The notes under the pieces are model-generated. The model had not been told where the DNA came from, did not search any database, and saw only the letters and a list, made by a program, of their open reading frames with translations. This document shows positions 50,025 to 64,000 of a stretch of 64,000 bases of DNA, in pieces; position 1 is the stretch's first letter, and every line of letters begins with the position of its first letter. Made by a program: the position numbers and the translations under genes. The stretch spans positions 1 through 64,000 of the forward strand of contig JADBKT010000006.1 of assembly GCA_014896255.1 (NCBI GenBank). The letters run 5' to 3'. This DNA is from Hydrogenibacillus sp. (GTDB lineage: Bacteria > Bacillota > Bacilli > Thermicanales > DSM-22653).

Positions 50025-52337
50025 ATGATTCAAACCGCCAACCTCGGTTATCCCCGTCTCGGCGAGCGCCGTGAATGGAAACGCGCTTTGGAGCGCTTCT
50101 GGCAGGGGAAGATCTCCGAAGAGGAGTTGGAGAGGACACTCACTGACATTCGGCTTGCGCGGCTTAAAAAGCAACAAAAGGCCGGAATCACGTGGATTCC
50201 CGTCGGTGATTTTACGGCATATGACCACATTCTCGACATGACGGCGACGTTCGGCCTGGTGCCGCGGCGCTTTCATCCGTCCTTTCAATACGACGGTGGG
50301 CCGCTATCGACGGCGCTGTACTTCGCCATCGCGCGGGGGAGCGACGAGGTGCCGGCGAGCGAGATGACGAAGTGGTTCAACACGAACTATCACTACATCG
50401 TCCCGGAGCTGGACGCCGTCGCGGAAGGGCACGCGCCGGCGGTGGTCGACAACCGTCCGCTCAAAGCGTACCTCGAGGCCAAGGAAACGCTCGGCATCGA
50501 CGGACGGACGGTCATCGTGGGACCGTACACGTTCGTGAAGTTGTCCAAGGGCTATTCGGAGGATGCTTTTCAAAGGATCGTCCGGGCGTTCATTCCGGCA
50601 TACGCGGAGCTCATCCGGTCGCTGGATGCCGCCGGGGCGACGTGGATTCAAATCGATGAACCGTCTCTTGTCGGCGACGTTCCGGCGGAAGATGTGCCGC
50701 TTCTTCGGGACGTGTACGGTGCCTTGGCCAAAACGCGCCGAAACGTGAAAATCATGTTGCAGACGTATTTTGAGGCCTTGGATCGGTATCCCGAGATGGT
50801 CCGGTTGCCTGTCGACGGTATCGGCTTGGATTTTGTCCACGGCGCAAAGGAGAATGTGGACAATCTCAGGCACCATGGTTTTCCGGAGGATAAGGTGCTC
50901 GGCGTGGGCCTGATCAACGGCCGCAACGTCTGGCGGGCGGATTTGGAGGAGCGTGCACGTTTTCTGCACGATCTCTCCGCAGTCGTTCCATATGAGCGCA
51001 TGATCCTTTCGCCCTCGGCGAGTCTCCTCTTCGTACCGATCACGCTGGTACGGGAGACGGAGCTTGATCCGGCCCTAAAGAACGTCCTCGCTTTCGCCGA
51101 TGAAAAGCTGGCCGAACTTGCCCTTCTGGCCAAAGCGGATGCCCCGGACGCCGAGACCGAGGCCGCCTATCGAGCGGCGAGCGAGGCGCGGCGCCGCTTC
51201 CTTAAGCTTCATCCGTTCCCGGCACCGGAGGCGGTGACGCCGGAAGAGACGACGCGGGCCAAGCCGTTCGAGGCGCGGCGCACCGTCCAGGAGGAACGCT
51301 TCAAGCTCCCGCTGCTTCCGACGACGACCATCGGCAGTTTTCCACAGACGAAAGACGTTCGCGAAGCTCGGGCGCGCTGGCGGAAGGGCGAACTCGACGA
51401 CGAAGCCTATCAGGCATTCATCAAGGAGAAGATTGCGGAGTGGGTCCGCATCCAGGAAGAGCTCGGGCTGGACGTCTTCGTCCACGGGGAATTCGAACGG
51501 ACGGACATGGTCGAATACTTCGGGGAAAAGCTCGGCGGGTTCGCCTTCACTGAATACGGTTGGGTGCAGTCGTACGGTTCGCGGGCGGTGAAGCCCCCGA
51601 TCATCTACGGCGAGATCGTCTACCGCGCACCGCTTACCGTCGCTGAGACGGCGTTCGCCCAGTCGCTCACGTCCAAGCCGGTGAAGGGGATGCTCACCGG
51701 TCCGGTAACGATCCTGCAGTGGTCGTTCGCTCGGGAAGACGTCGTGCCGGAGGCGATCGCCTTCTCCATCGCCCGCGCGTTGCGGCAAGAAGTTCAAGCG
51801 CTGGAAGCGGCAGGCATCGAAATGGTGCAGGTCGATGAACCGGCTTTTCGCGAAGGACTTCCGCAAAAGCGCGCCAAGTGGGATCATTATCTCGATTGGG
51901 CGGTGAGGGCTTTTCGCCTGGCGACGGCCGTCGCCAAGCCGGAGACGCAGGTGCATACGCATATGTGTTACAGCGAGTTTTCCGACATCATCGAGGCGAT
52001 CAAGGCGCTGGACGCCGATGTCATCTCCATCGAGACGTCCCGCAGCCACGGTGAACTGATCGGGGCCTTTGAAGCCCATACGTATGACAAAGGGATCGGG
52101 CTCGGCGTCTATGACATCCACTCTCCGCGCGTACCTGACGCCTGGGAGATGAAGTCCCTAGCTCTCCGCGCATTGCGCGTTCTTCCGAAGGAGCACTTCT
52201 GGATCAATCCCGACTGCGGGCTCAAAACGCGGGACGTGCCGGAGACGATCGCGGCGCTTCGGAACATGGTCGAAGCGGCCAGAGCGCTGAGAAGAGAGCT
52301 CGGCGCGGAAGTCGGGGACGGGGCTTCGCGTCCTTGA
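50025..52337 (+). CDS. metE: Cobalamin-independent methionine synthase MetE
   Basis: A 770-residue two-barrel enzyme that moves the methyl group of 5-methyl-THF-triglutamate to homocysteine. N-terminal landmarks: TANLGYPRLGERREWKRALE and KWFNTNYHYIVPEL. C-terminal zinc ligands appear in VHTHMCYSEFSDII and NPDCGLKTRD, with VDEPAFREGLPQK nearby. Full length for the family. AAGGAG precedes the ATG. It shares the SAM riboswitch with metF. Confidence 0.97.
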   Translation: MIQTANLGYPRLGERREWKRALERFWQGKISEEELERTLTDIRLARLKKQQKAGITWIPVGDFTAYDHILDMTATFGLVPRRFHPSFQYDGGPLSTALYFAIARGSDEVPASEMTKWFNTNYHYIVPELDAVAEGHAPAVVDNRPLKAYLEAKETLGIDGRTVIVGPYTFVKLSKGYSEDAFQRIVRAFIPAYAELIRSLDAAGATWIQIDEPSLVGDVPAEDVPLLRDVYGALAKTRRNVKIMLQTYFEALDRYPEMVRLPVDGIGLDFVHGAKENVDNLRHHGFPEDKVLGVGLINGRNVWRADLEERARFLHDLSAVVPYERMILSPSASLLFVPITLVRETELDPALKNVLAFADEKLAELALLAKADAPDAETEAAYRAASEARRRFLKLHPFPAPEAVTPEETTRAKPFEARRTVQEERFKLPLLPTTTIGSFPQTKDVREARARWRKGELDDEAYQAFIKEKIAEWVRIQEELGLDVFVHGEFERTDMVEYFGEKLGGFAFTEYGWVQSYGSRAVKPPIIYGEIVYRAPLTVAETAFAQSLTSKPVKGMLTGPVTILQWSFAREDVVPEAIAFSIARALRQEVQALEAAGIEMVQVDEPAFREGLPQKRAKWDHYLDWAVRAFRLATAVAKPETQVHTHMCYSEFSDIIEAIKALDADVISIETSRSHGELIGAFEAHTYDKGIGLGVYDIHSPRVPDAWEMKSLALRALRVLPKEHFWINPDCGLKTRDVPETIAALRNMVEAARALRRELGAEVGDGASRP

Positions 52338-52414
52338 GGATGTGATCTTCCGTGTGGGCGGACGCGTATGTCGAGGCGGACGAAGGAGTATGACGGTGGA
52401 GGCGGGGGCGATGA

Positions 52415-54436
<2,022 letters not shown>

Positions 54437-54481
54437 TTCTTCAAGATACAAATTATAAAAAAGGAGTCGGAGGGAAAACGC

Positions 54482-55795
54482 GTGTCTGAGCGAACGCTGG
54501 TTTCTCAGCGGCGGAAAGCCGCCTTTGCGAGCCTCATCGGCACGACGATCGAGTGGTATGACTTTTTCGTGTACGGTACGGTCGGGGCGCTGGTCTTTCC
54601 GCAACTCTTTTTCCCCGGATCGGATCCTTACGTCGGGTTAATGCAAACATTGGTGGTTTACGCCGTAGGCTTTGTGGCGCGGCCCCTCGGCAGCATGTGC
54701 TTCGGACACTACGGAGACCGCATCGGCCGCAAAACGGCCTTGATCGTCACGCTGCTTACCATGGGCATCGCCACGTCGCTCATCGGCCTATTGCCTACGT
54801 ATGAGCGGATCGGCGTTTGGGCGCCGCTCGTTTTGGTCATCTTGCGTTTCCTGCAAGGTTTTTCCGCCGGAGGGGAGTGGGCCGGCGCCGTGCTTCTATC
54901 CGTAGAATGGTCGGTGCAGCGTCGGCGAGGGCTTTTCGGCAGCTTGCCCCAGCTGGGTTCGCCCCTCGGGCTCGTGCTTTCCTCGTCGGCCGTGTCGGCC
55001 GCTTTGGCCTTAAGCGGTGATGCTTTCCTTCGCTGGGGCTGGCGCCTCCCGTTTTTGGTCAGCATCTTTTTGATTCTTGTCGGTCTTTACAGCCGACTCA
55101 AAGTGCTGGAAACCCCGGTTTTTCAGCAAGTGCTTGAACAACGTCAGGTGGCCCGCGCGCCGGTGGCGGAGGTCTTCCGACTGCAACCGCGAAATGTGTT
55201 GTTGGCCTCGTTGCTGAACATTCCGCCGAACGGATCGTTTTACGTATTCAATATCTTTGTGCTCGGTTACGGCAGTTCGGTTCTCGGCCTTTCTCGGGAA
55301 CCCCTCGTGAACGCGACCATCATCGGAGGGATTGCCGCGGCGTTGTTCACTTTGCTTTTCGGCCACCTCGCCGACCGGTTCGGCCGCCGGAGGGCTTACC
55401 TTGCCGGTGCCGTTATGCTCGTGCTCTGGGCGTTTCCGGCTTTCTTGCTCGTGCACACGCGGGATCCGATCTTGGTGAGCGCGGCGATGGTCGTCGGGTT
55501 TGCGATATTCGGCATGATGTACGGACCGCTGGCCACCTTTTTGGCGGAAAGTTTTCTTCCCAAAGTGGGTTACAGCGGGGCGGGGATCGCCTACAACATC
55601 GGCGCCATCTTCGGGGGCGGAATGTCGCCGATCGTCGCCAACTACTTGGTCAAAGAGTTCGGGACGGTGTACAGTGTCGGCGCGTATCTCGTGTTCCTCG
55701 CGTTCCTCGGCATCTTCGGCGCACTCGGCTTGCGTTCGTCCGTGCCGACGGCGGTAGACATCGTCGGAAGCGAACAAGTCTCGGGGACATCATGA
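54482..55795 (+). CDS. MFS transporter, metabolite:H+ symporter (MHS) family
   Basis: A 437-residue protein with 12 predicted helices. FASLIGTTIEWYDFFVYGTV is the hallmark of the MHS family (ProP, ShiA, KgtP relatives); FGHYGDRIGRKTALIVTL is the loop 2-3 motif. Members import carboxylates or betaines with protons. The start is GTG 54482 with GGAGGG 7 bases upstream. It precedes the acyl-CoA ligase by 15 bases, so the pair probably imports and activates one acid. Confidence 0.88.
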   Translation: MSERTLVSQRRKAAFASLIGTTIEWYDFFVYGTVGALVFPQLFFPGSDPYVGLMQTLVVYAVGFVARPLGSMCFGHYGDRIGRKTALIVTLLTMGIATSLIGLLPTYERIGVWAPLVLVILRFLQGFSAGGEWAGAVLLSVEWSVQRRRGLFGSLPQLGSPLGLVLSSSAVSAALALSGDAFLRWGWRLPFLVSIFLILVGLYSRLKVLETPVFQQVLEQRQVARAPVAEVFRLQPRNVLLASLLNIPPNGSFYVFNIFVLGYGSSVLGLSREPLVNATIIGGIAAALFTLLFGHLADRFGRRRAYLAGAVMLVLWAFPAFLLVHTRDPILVSAAMVVGFAIFGMMYGPLATFLAESFLPKVGYSGAGIAYNIGAIFGGGMSPIVANYLVKEFGTVYSVGAYLVFLAFLGIFGALGLRSSVPTAVDIVGSEQVSGTS

Positions 55796-55810
55796 GCAGG
55801 AGGCAGACGC

Positions 55811-59388
<3,578 letters not shown>

Positions 59389-59411
59389 CGAAAAATGGAG
59401 CAGGAGAGGAC

Positions 59412-60167
59412 ATGATGACGAGCGACAAAACGGCATGGATCGTCGATCGGCCCGTCGAAGGGGCGTTGTTCATCGATACGCGTCCGAAGGCGGCTTATTT
59501 GGTCGGGCACGTCGAAGGTGCGCTTGCGCTGGATTTGACCCAACCGATGCCCAGGCTGCGTTCAGAGGAAGATCTGATCGCTTTCGAAAAGGCGCTTGCC
59601 GAACTGTTCGGACGGCTGGGTCTCGGGGGGGAACAACGACCCGTCGTGCTCTATGATGAGGGGCTCACGTCGCGACTTTGTCGGACCGCTTTCCTTTTGG
59701 GACTCGGCGGCCTGGACGTGTATCTCTGGCCTTACGGTTGGGAGAATCTGGCCCGCGACGCTTCCGTCCCCTCGCCGGACCGAATGCTGCCGAACGTCCG
59801 TCTGAGGCGGGATTGGCTGCTCACTGCGGATGAGGCCGCTCGGCACCCGCGGCTCTACGATGTCCGCGGTTACGAAGAATATGTCGGCGCTGTGCATCCG
59901 CCGTGCTGTCCGAGGGGCGGACGAATTCCGGGTGCCCGGAACGCGCCGCTTCCTCTGTTCTACGACCCGACGGTGTTCACGGAACGGACCCGATTCCTGG
60001 AGCGACTCGGCGTCAAACCGGGTGAGGAAGTCGGCGTCTACTGTCACAGCGGAGCGCGGAGCGCGGTCGCCTTCTTTGTTTTGCGCGAGCTCGGCGTTCG
60101 TGCCCGGAACTATCTCGGCAGTATGCACGAATGGCTGCAGGAAGGGTTGCCGGTGGACGTAGGCTGA
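59412..60167 (+). CDS. Sulfurtransferase with two rhodanese domains
   Basis: A 251-residue thiosulfate or 3-mercaptopyruvate sulfurtransferase. The C-terminal domain has the active loop YCHSGARSAVAFF (catalytic C near residue 210). The N-terminal domain has lost its cysteine (VLYDEGLTSRL), as normal. FIDTRPKAAYLVGHVEGALA and YDVRGYEEYVGAVHPPCCPR are the domain entries. ATG 59412 or 59415 follows AGGAG. It lies 24 bases after the sulfhydrylase fusion and may feed it sulfur. Confidence 0.9.
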   Translation: MMTSDKTAWIVDRPVEGALFIDTRPKAAYLVGHVEGALALDLTQPMPRLRSEEDLIAFEKALAELFGRLGLGGEQRPVVLYDEGLTSRLCRTAFLLGLGGLDVYLWPYGWENLARDASVPSPDRMLPNVRLRRDWLLTADEAARHPRLYDVRGYEEYVGAVHPPCCPRGGRIPGARNAPLPLFYDPTVFTERTRFLERLGVKPGEEVGVYCHSGARSAVAFFVLRELGVRARNYLGSMHEWLQEGLPVDVG

Positions 60168-60215
60168 GCGGTTCGGATTCGTCTCAGGGGCAGTCAAATT
60201 GCCCCGTTTGGATCA

Positions 60216-61544
60216 TCAACATGACGAGCGTGGATCGCTCATCGGCGAAAGAGCGCGGATCAGTCGTCCGACGCCCTCTTCGACGCGCCGGCGCGGGGCG
60301 GCGACGTTCAGCCGAATCCAGCCTTCGCCGCCGGGGCCGTACTCTTCGCCGAAGTTGACGGCGACGTGCGCCTCTTCCAAGATACGCCGCCGGCGTTCCT
60401 TGGCATCGAACGGCAGGTCACTGAGATCCATCCAGACGAGGTAGGTGCCCTCCGGCTCCATGATGCGGACGCCGGGCAACGCCCGGAGGAAGGCGGAGCG
60501 CACGAACTCGATGTTCTGCCGAATATAGGCGAGCGCCGCATCCAGCCACGGTTCGCCTTGGCGGTAAGCGGCTTCCATGGCCACCAGGCCGAGCGCATTC
60601 ACGTGTTGGAGATGAAGGCGTTGAAGGGCATCCTGTACTTTTTTCCGTAGCGTTCGGTTTGGGATGATCATGTACGAGACGCGAAGGCCCGGGATGTTGA
60701 ACGTCTTGCTTGGAGACCACAGGGCGATCGTCCGTTCGGCGGCCTCCGGAAGGGATGCCAGCGGAGTAAAGGCGCCCGGGGTAAAGACGATGTCGGCGTG
60801 GATTTCGTCGGAGATGATCAAGGCGTCGTGACGGCGGGCGATCTCGGCGAGGGTGGAGAGTTCCTCGCGGGTGAAGATGCGCCCGCCCGGGTTGTGCGGA
60901 TGACAAAGAAGGATCAGGCGGCTTTTCCCGGAGGCGAGCGTCCGCTCCAGCGTTTCGAAATCGATGCGGTATCGCAACCCGTGTCCATCGGCGCTTTCCT
61001 GCATCGGCCGGAGCACACAGGCGGGCGATGCGGTCTGAGATCGTGTGTCTCGATTCGGCCGTAAGGCGTACGGACCCAGCGAAAGCGGAATGGACAGCAC
61101 GCGGCGGTGGTTCTGTTCGACGGCGTGAAAAAAGGGCGTATACACCGGCGGGAAGACGACGGCCGCCTCTCCCGGCGCGCTGAACGCGTCGATGGCCAAG
61201 GCCAGCGAAGTGACGACGCCGGGGCTGATGACGATCCACTCAGGTTCAACGGACCAACCGTGACGTCGCCTGAGCCATTCGACGATGGCCTCGAGCGTCG
61301 AATCGGAGACGAGCGTATAGCCGAAAATGGCGTGTTCGATGCGCTTTTGAAGCGCTCGGATGATCGCCTCCGGAACTTGAAAGTCCATGTCCGCGATGGA
61401 CATCGCGATCCAATCCGCGGGCGTCGCGGCGCTCGGGTCGCCCGGATAGCGTTCCCACTTGGCCGAATACGTCCCTCGGCGATCGATCGGCCGGTCGAAG
61501 AAAGAAGGATCGAAGTCGTGCTGGGCGGCGTTGGTCTCGGGCAT
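60216..61544 (-). CDS. patB: PatB/MalY-family aminotransferase (cystathionine beta-lyase type)
   Basis: A 442-residue fold-I PLP enzyme: the MalY/PatB entry FDRPIDRRGTYSAKWERY, then IADMDFQVPEAI, LLCHPHNPGGRIFTREELST, ISDEIHADIVFTPGAFTPLA, and the PLP lysine in LWSPSKTFNIPGLRVSYM. It splits cystathionine (or other C-S compounds) to homocysteine, pyruvate and ammonia. An extra stretch of about 25 residues lies near 160-185. GGAGG precedes the ATG at 61544. Convergent with the rhodanese gene. Confidence 0.9.
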   Translation of the reverse strand: MPETNAAQHDFDPSFFDRPIDRRGTYSAKWERYPGDPSAATPADWIAMSIADMDFQVPEAIIRALQKRIEHAIFGYTLVSDSTLEAIVEWLRRRHGWSVEPEWIVISPGVVTSLALAIDAFSAPGEAAVVFPPVYTPFFHAVEQNHRRVLSIPLSLGPYALRPNRDTRSQTASPACVLRPMQESADGHGLRYRIDFETLERTLASGKSRLILLCHPHNPGGRIFTREELSTLAEIARRHDALIISDEIHADIVFTPGAFTPLASLPEAAERTIALWSPSKTFNIPGLRVSYMIIPNRTLRKKVQDALQRLHLQHVNALGLVAMEAAYRQGEPWLDAALAYIRQNIEFVRSAFLRALPGVRIMEPEGTYLVWMDLSDLPFDAKERRRRILEEAHVAVNFGEEYGPGGEGWIRLNVAAPRRRVEEGVGRLIRALSPMSDPRSSC

Positions 61545-61713
61545 CCGTTTCCGTCCTCCTATCGATGCCTGCGTTTGGTTGTCGTCATTTTATCACACGG
61601 ACACACGGACTGCTTAACCCGCCGACCACGACGCGACATGAGACGAGGGACTTTTATTCTTTCGGGTTCCGATGTATCATGGAGATGGACATCGATGGGT
61701 CAGGAGGGGACGT

Positions 61714-63234
61714 ATGATGCGCGTGGAAGTGTTGAACGGCAAACTGTTGGAAGTTCCGGCGGACGGGCTCATCGTCGCTGTATCGGAGGCGGGACTCGAT
61801 GAAGGCGGACTGTTGCCCGAATTGGACGAGCTTCTTGCCGGGGCGGTAGAAGCCGAGTGGCGCGCGGAACGGATCACCTGCAAGCGTGGCCATGCGTTTG
61901 CGCTACATACGATGGGGCGTATCCCGTCGCGCTATGTGATCTTCGTCGGCATCGGCGAGCGGGCGAAGTACGATGCCCAAGGGGTCAGGGAGGCGGTCGC
62001 CGAAGGGCTCGCCGTGGCCCGGCAGTATCGCTTGAGCGACGTGCTCCTCTGCTATGATGCCTTGAAGGCGCCGGAGGTGACGCCGGAGACGATGGGCCAG
62101 GCGATCGCGGAAGGGGCGATCCTCGGGCAATACCGGTTTGACGGGTATCGCTCGAAGCGGGAGGCGGATGAAGCATTTCGCGTGTCGCGCCTGTCCGTGG
62201 CCATGCCTCCGGAGGTACGTCAAGCGGTCGAGACGGGGTTTACGATCGGGACGGCGACGGCCGAAGGCGTGAATCTCGCCCGTACGCTCACAAACACGCC
62301 GGCCAATAAGCTCACGCCGGAGGTGCTCGCGCAAGAGGCGGTCGGGGTGGCCCGGCGCCATCGGTTTGAAGTGGAAGTGCTCGAGCGCGCGGATATGGAG
62401 CGGCTCGGCATGGGGGCGCTGCTTGCCGTCGCCCAGGGGAGCGCCAATGCGCCGCGACTTGTGGTGATGAAATACCAGGGACGGGAGACGTGGGACGACG
62501 TCATCGCTTTCGTCGGCAAGGGCATCACCTTCGACACCGGCGGGATTTCGCTGAAGCCCGCGCAAAACATGGAGTCGATGATCATGGACATGGGCGGCGC
62601 CGCGGCGGTCATCGGCGCGATGGAGGCCATCGGTCGGCTGCGACCGAAGGCGAACATCCTGGCCGTGACGCCGCTGGTCGAGAACATGCCGGACGGAAGG
62701 GCCTATCGACCCGGTGACGTGCTCCATTCGATGAGCGGCAAGACGATCGAGGTGATCTCGACGGATGCCGAAGGGCGGCTCATCTTGGCCGACGCGATCA
62801 CATACGCCAAGCGGCTGGGGGCGTCGTTCATCGTCGACCTCGCGACGCTCACCGGCGCCGTGCTCGTCGCCCTCGGCACACAGACGACCGGCGCGATGAC
62901 GAACGACGCGGCGTGGTGGGCGAAGCTGGAACGGGCGGCGGCGCGCGCCGGAGAGCGCGTGTGGCTGCTTCCGTCATTCGACGTTTATCTTGAGCAGATC
63001 AAAAGCCCGGTGGCCGATCTGAAAAATTCCGGCGGACGGAACGCCGGGACGATCACCGCCGGCATGTTCCTCAAAGCGTTCGTCGAAGAGACGCCGTGGG
63101 TGCATCTCGACATCGCCGGGACGGCGTGGGAAGAAAAGGGCACGGCGCTTACGCCGAAAGGCGCAAGCGGCGTGATGGTGCGCACGCTGGTGGAACTCGC
63201 CCGCCTCGTGGCGGAAGAGGGCGCTGCCTCATAA
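61714..63234 (+). CDS. pepA: Leucyl aminopeptidase (M17, PepA)
   Basis: A 506-residue cytosolic aminopeptidase. VGKGITFDTGGISLKPAQNM and STDAEGRLILADAITYAKRL carry the two-metal site and match the M17 signature (S replaces the usual N in NTDAEGRL). WEEKGTALTPKGASGVMVRT is the conserved C-terminus. GGAGGGG precedes ATGATG at 61714. A start at 61672 exists but lacks support. Confidence 0.95.
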   Translation: MMRVEVLNGKLLEVPADGLIVAVSEAGLDEGGLLPELDELLAGAVEAEWRAERITCKRGHAFALHTMGRIPSRYVIFVGIGERAKYDAQGVREAVAEGLAVARQYRLSDVLLCYDALKAPEVTPETMGQAIAEGAILGQYRFDGYRSKREADEAFRVSRLSVAMPPEVRQAVETGFTIGTATAEGVNLARTLTNTPANKLTPEVLAQEAVGVARRHRFEVEVLERADMERLGMGALLAVAQGSANAPRLVVMKYQGRETWDDVIAFVGKGITFDTGGISLKPAQNMESMIMDMGGAAAVIGAMEAIGRLRPKANILAVTPLVENMPDGRAYRPGDVLHSMSGKTIEVISTDAEGRLILADAITYAKRLGASFIVDLATLTGAVLVALGTQTTGAMTNDAAWWAKLERAAARAGERVWLLPSFDVYLEQIKSPVADLKNSGGRNAGTITAGMFLKAFVEETPWVHLDIAGTAWEEKGTALTPKGASGVMVRTLVELARLVAEEGAAS

Positions 63235-63378
63235 ACGGCGTGCGACCGCCATGGCGCCGCAAAACGGCAAATGCAATCGCGCGAGGGGCCGCTTTCCCGC
63301 GTCTGCGGGGGAGTTCGGCCCTTTTGCGTTGTCTTCGCTTCGGGGGCGCAAATTCATTTGCCACGGGTGTATCCGGCT

Positions 63379-63406
63379 TTGTTGTCTTTTGCCCGTGTGG
63401 TACAAT
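63379..63406 (+). promoter_or_regulatory. Promoter of the YlaH-like gene
   Basis: TTGTTG (63379-63384), a 16-base spacer and TACAAT (63401-63406) with an extended TG at 63398-63399, 80 bases before the ATG. Confidence 0.55.
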
Positions 63407-63485
63407 CGGGTGCAGGGACGACCATGGAAAGCCAGATGACTGATAAGCACGAGTAAGCACGAGCGAAGGGGCGAACGGGGCAGTG

Positions 63486-63764
63486 ATGAGGCTGGCGGAG
63501 GGCGCGGCGCTTTCGGCGCCGATTTGGGAACGCTTCGAAGTGAAATACGTTCTGATCGTCGTGCTGCTGTTCATCGCCTTTCGACTCGGCTTTGAGCGGC
63601 CGTTGCCGCTCCTTAAGCGTTTCATCGTGTATGCCGCCCTCGTCGTCGGGGCGTTCCCGCTGATCATTTTATCCTATGGGCTGCCGATCGAGGGAACGCT
63701 GATCGTCACCGTGCTGGTGCTCGTGGCGTACCGCTTGCGCCGTCGGGTGCAAAACCGCTCGTAA
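63486..63764 (+). CDS. YlaH-like membrane protein
   Basis: A 92-residue protein with three hydrophobic helices. VKYVLIVVLLFIAFRLGFER, LKRFIVYAALVVGAFPLIIL and EGTLIVTVLVLVAYRLRRR match the YlaH-like family, a conserved, uncharacterised membrane protein of Bacillales. ATG 63486 has a GGGG site upstream; GTG 63483 is adjacent. Function unknown. Confidence 0.7.
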   Translation: MRLAEGAALSAPIWERFEVKYVLIVVLLFIAFRLGFERPLPLLKRFIVYAALVVGAFPLIILSYGLPIEGTLIVTVLVLVAYRLRRRVQNRS

Positions 63765-63832
63765 TTTTCGACATTCGGCGATCGCCGTTTGGCACGCGGC
63801 AGCAGATGTGTACACGAAAGGGGGATCGTCCA

Positions 63833-64000
63833 TTGGCGGTGCAAGACGCGCTTCGCCATTGGTTGGAGGCGGATGCGGTGGCCCAAGCCCGCCCGTTCGA
63901 TCGGCCGGCGCAAGAGACGGCCAAGCTGTTTTACCAAATCTTGCAGGAAGAACACGGCGTGACGGTGGAAGCGGTGGAGCGCACAGAAGCGCAGTATGTC
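63833..64000 (+). CDS. N-terminal part of a hypothetical protein (partial)
   Basis: A TTG at 63833 with GAAAGGGGG 9 bases upstream opens a frame that runs off the window: 56 residues, including ALRHWLEADAVAQARPFDRP and ETAKLFYQILQEEHGVTVEA. The helical start suggests a small soluble protein. By neighbourhood it could be a YlaL-like gene, but this is a guess. Confidence 0.5.
   Translation, partial: MAVQDALRHWLEADAVAQARPFDRPAQETAKLFYQILQEEHGVTVEAVERTEAQYV

Overview
The window is a GC-rich chromosomal segment of a spore-forming Bacillales bacterium, possibly a thermophilic, high-GC lineage such as Hydrogenibacillus or Brockia (genus-level placement is a guess). The evidence is an alpha/beta small acid-soluble spore protein, a YtfJ/GerW sporulation protein, a Bacillus-type ThiI without a rhodanese domain, and local gene orders known from Bacillus: ezrA-nifS-thiI-sspA-ytfI-ytfJ, SR1P beside speA, yrrT-mccA-mccB, and a YlaH-like protein. 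Shine-Dalgarno sites are strong (GGAGG) and GTG or TTG starts are common, so many starts here were moved to fit them.

1-17284: an envelope and transport region. A forward cluster encodes a MacB/LolD-type ATPase, a lipoprotein adaptor, a large FtsX-type permease, a second ATPase with an AbrB-like tail, two paralogous solute-binding lipoproteins and a 1023-residue secreted protein of repeated beta-rich modules. A convergent operon encodes a NEW3-type secreted protein with an ABC-2 exporter. An ECF sigma factor and its zinc-binding anti-sigma factor follow.

17285-25721: a catabolic regulon. FAH-family hydrolase, MFS transporter and cupin genes run forward. A FadR-type GntR repressor is divergent from a CUT2 sugar-type ABC importer with two different permeases. 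Both forward promoters carry nearly the same operator (TGGYCTAGCCACT), which ties the two units together.

25736-40596: housekeeping and sporulation. Genes here are a 3-methyladenine glycosylase, an MBL hydrolase, a lipoprotein, an EzrA homologue with an extra extracytoplasmic TPM domain, NifS, ThiI, an M24 peptidase, a SASP, YtfI, YtfJ, FabI, a GNAT and DUF1885- and DUF1450-type proteins.

40700-48592: an SR1-like dual-function RNA encoding SR1P, convergent with arginine decarboxylase speA. Then come the c-di-AMP-binding CBS protein DarB, an unrecognised 197-residue protein and a beta-hydroxyacid dehydrogenase. A reverse-transsulfuration operon (yrrT-mccA-mccB-bdbC) follows, with a near-perfect Fur box at its promoter.

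48600-61544: methionine and sulfur metabolism. A textbook SAM-I riboswitch with promoter, antiterminator and terminator precedes metF and metE. Next is a decayed tandem pair of O-acetylhomoserine sulfhydrylase genes. An MHS-family transporter, an acyl-CoA ligase, an intact O-acetylhomoserine sulfhydrylase fused to a CoA-binding domain, a rhodanese and a PatB-type C-S lyase follow. 61714-64000 holds leucyl aminopeptidase, a YlaH-like membrane protein and the start of one more gene.

The most unusual items are the TPM-EzrA fusion, the ATPase-AbrB fusion in a cluster with two orphan solute-binding proteins, the sulfhydrylase-CoA-binding fusion beside decayed older copies, and the Fur box on a cysteine/methionine interconversion operon. 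No tRNA, rRNA, CRISPR array or insertion sequence was seen.
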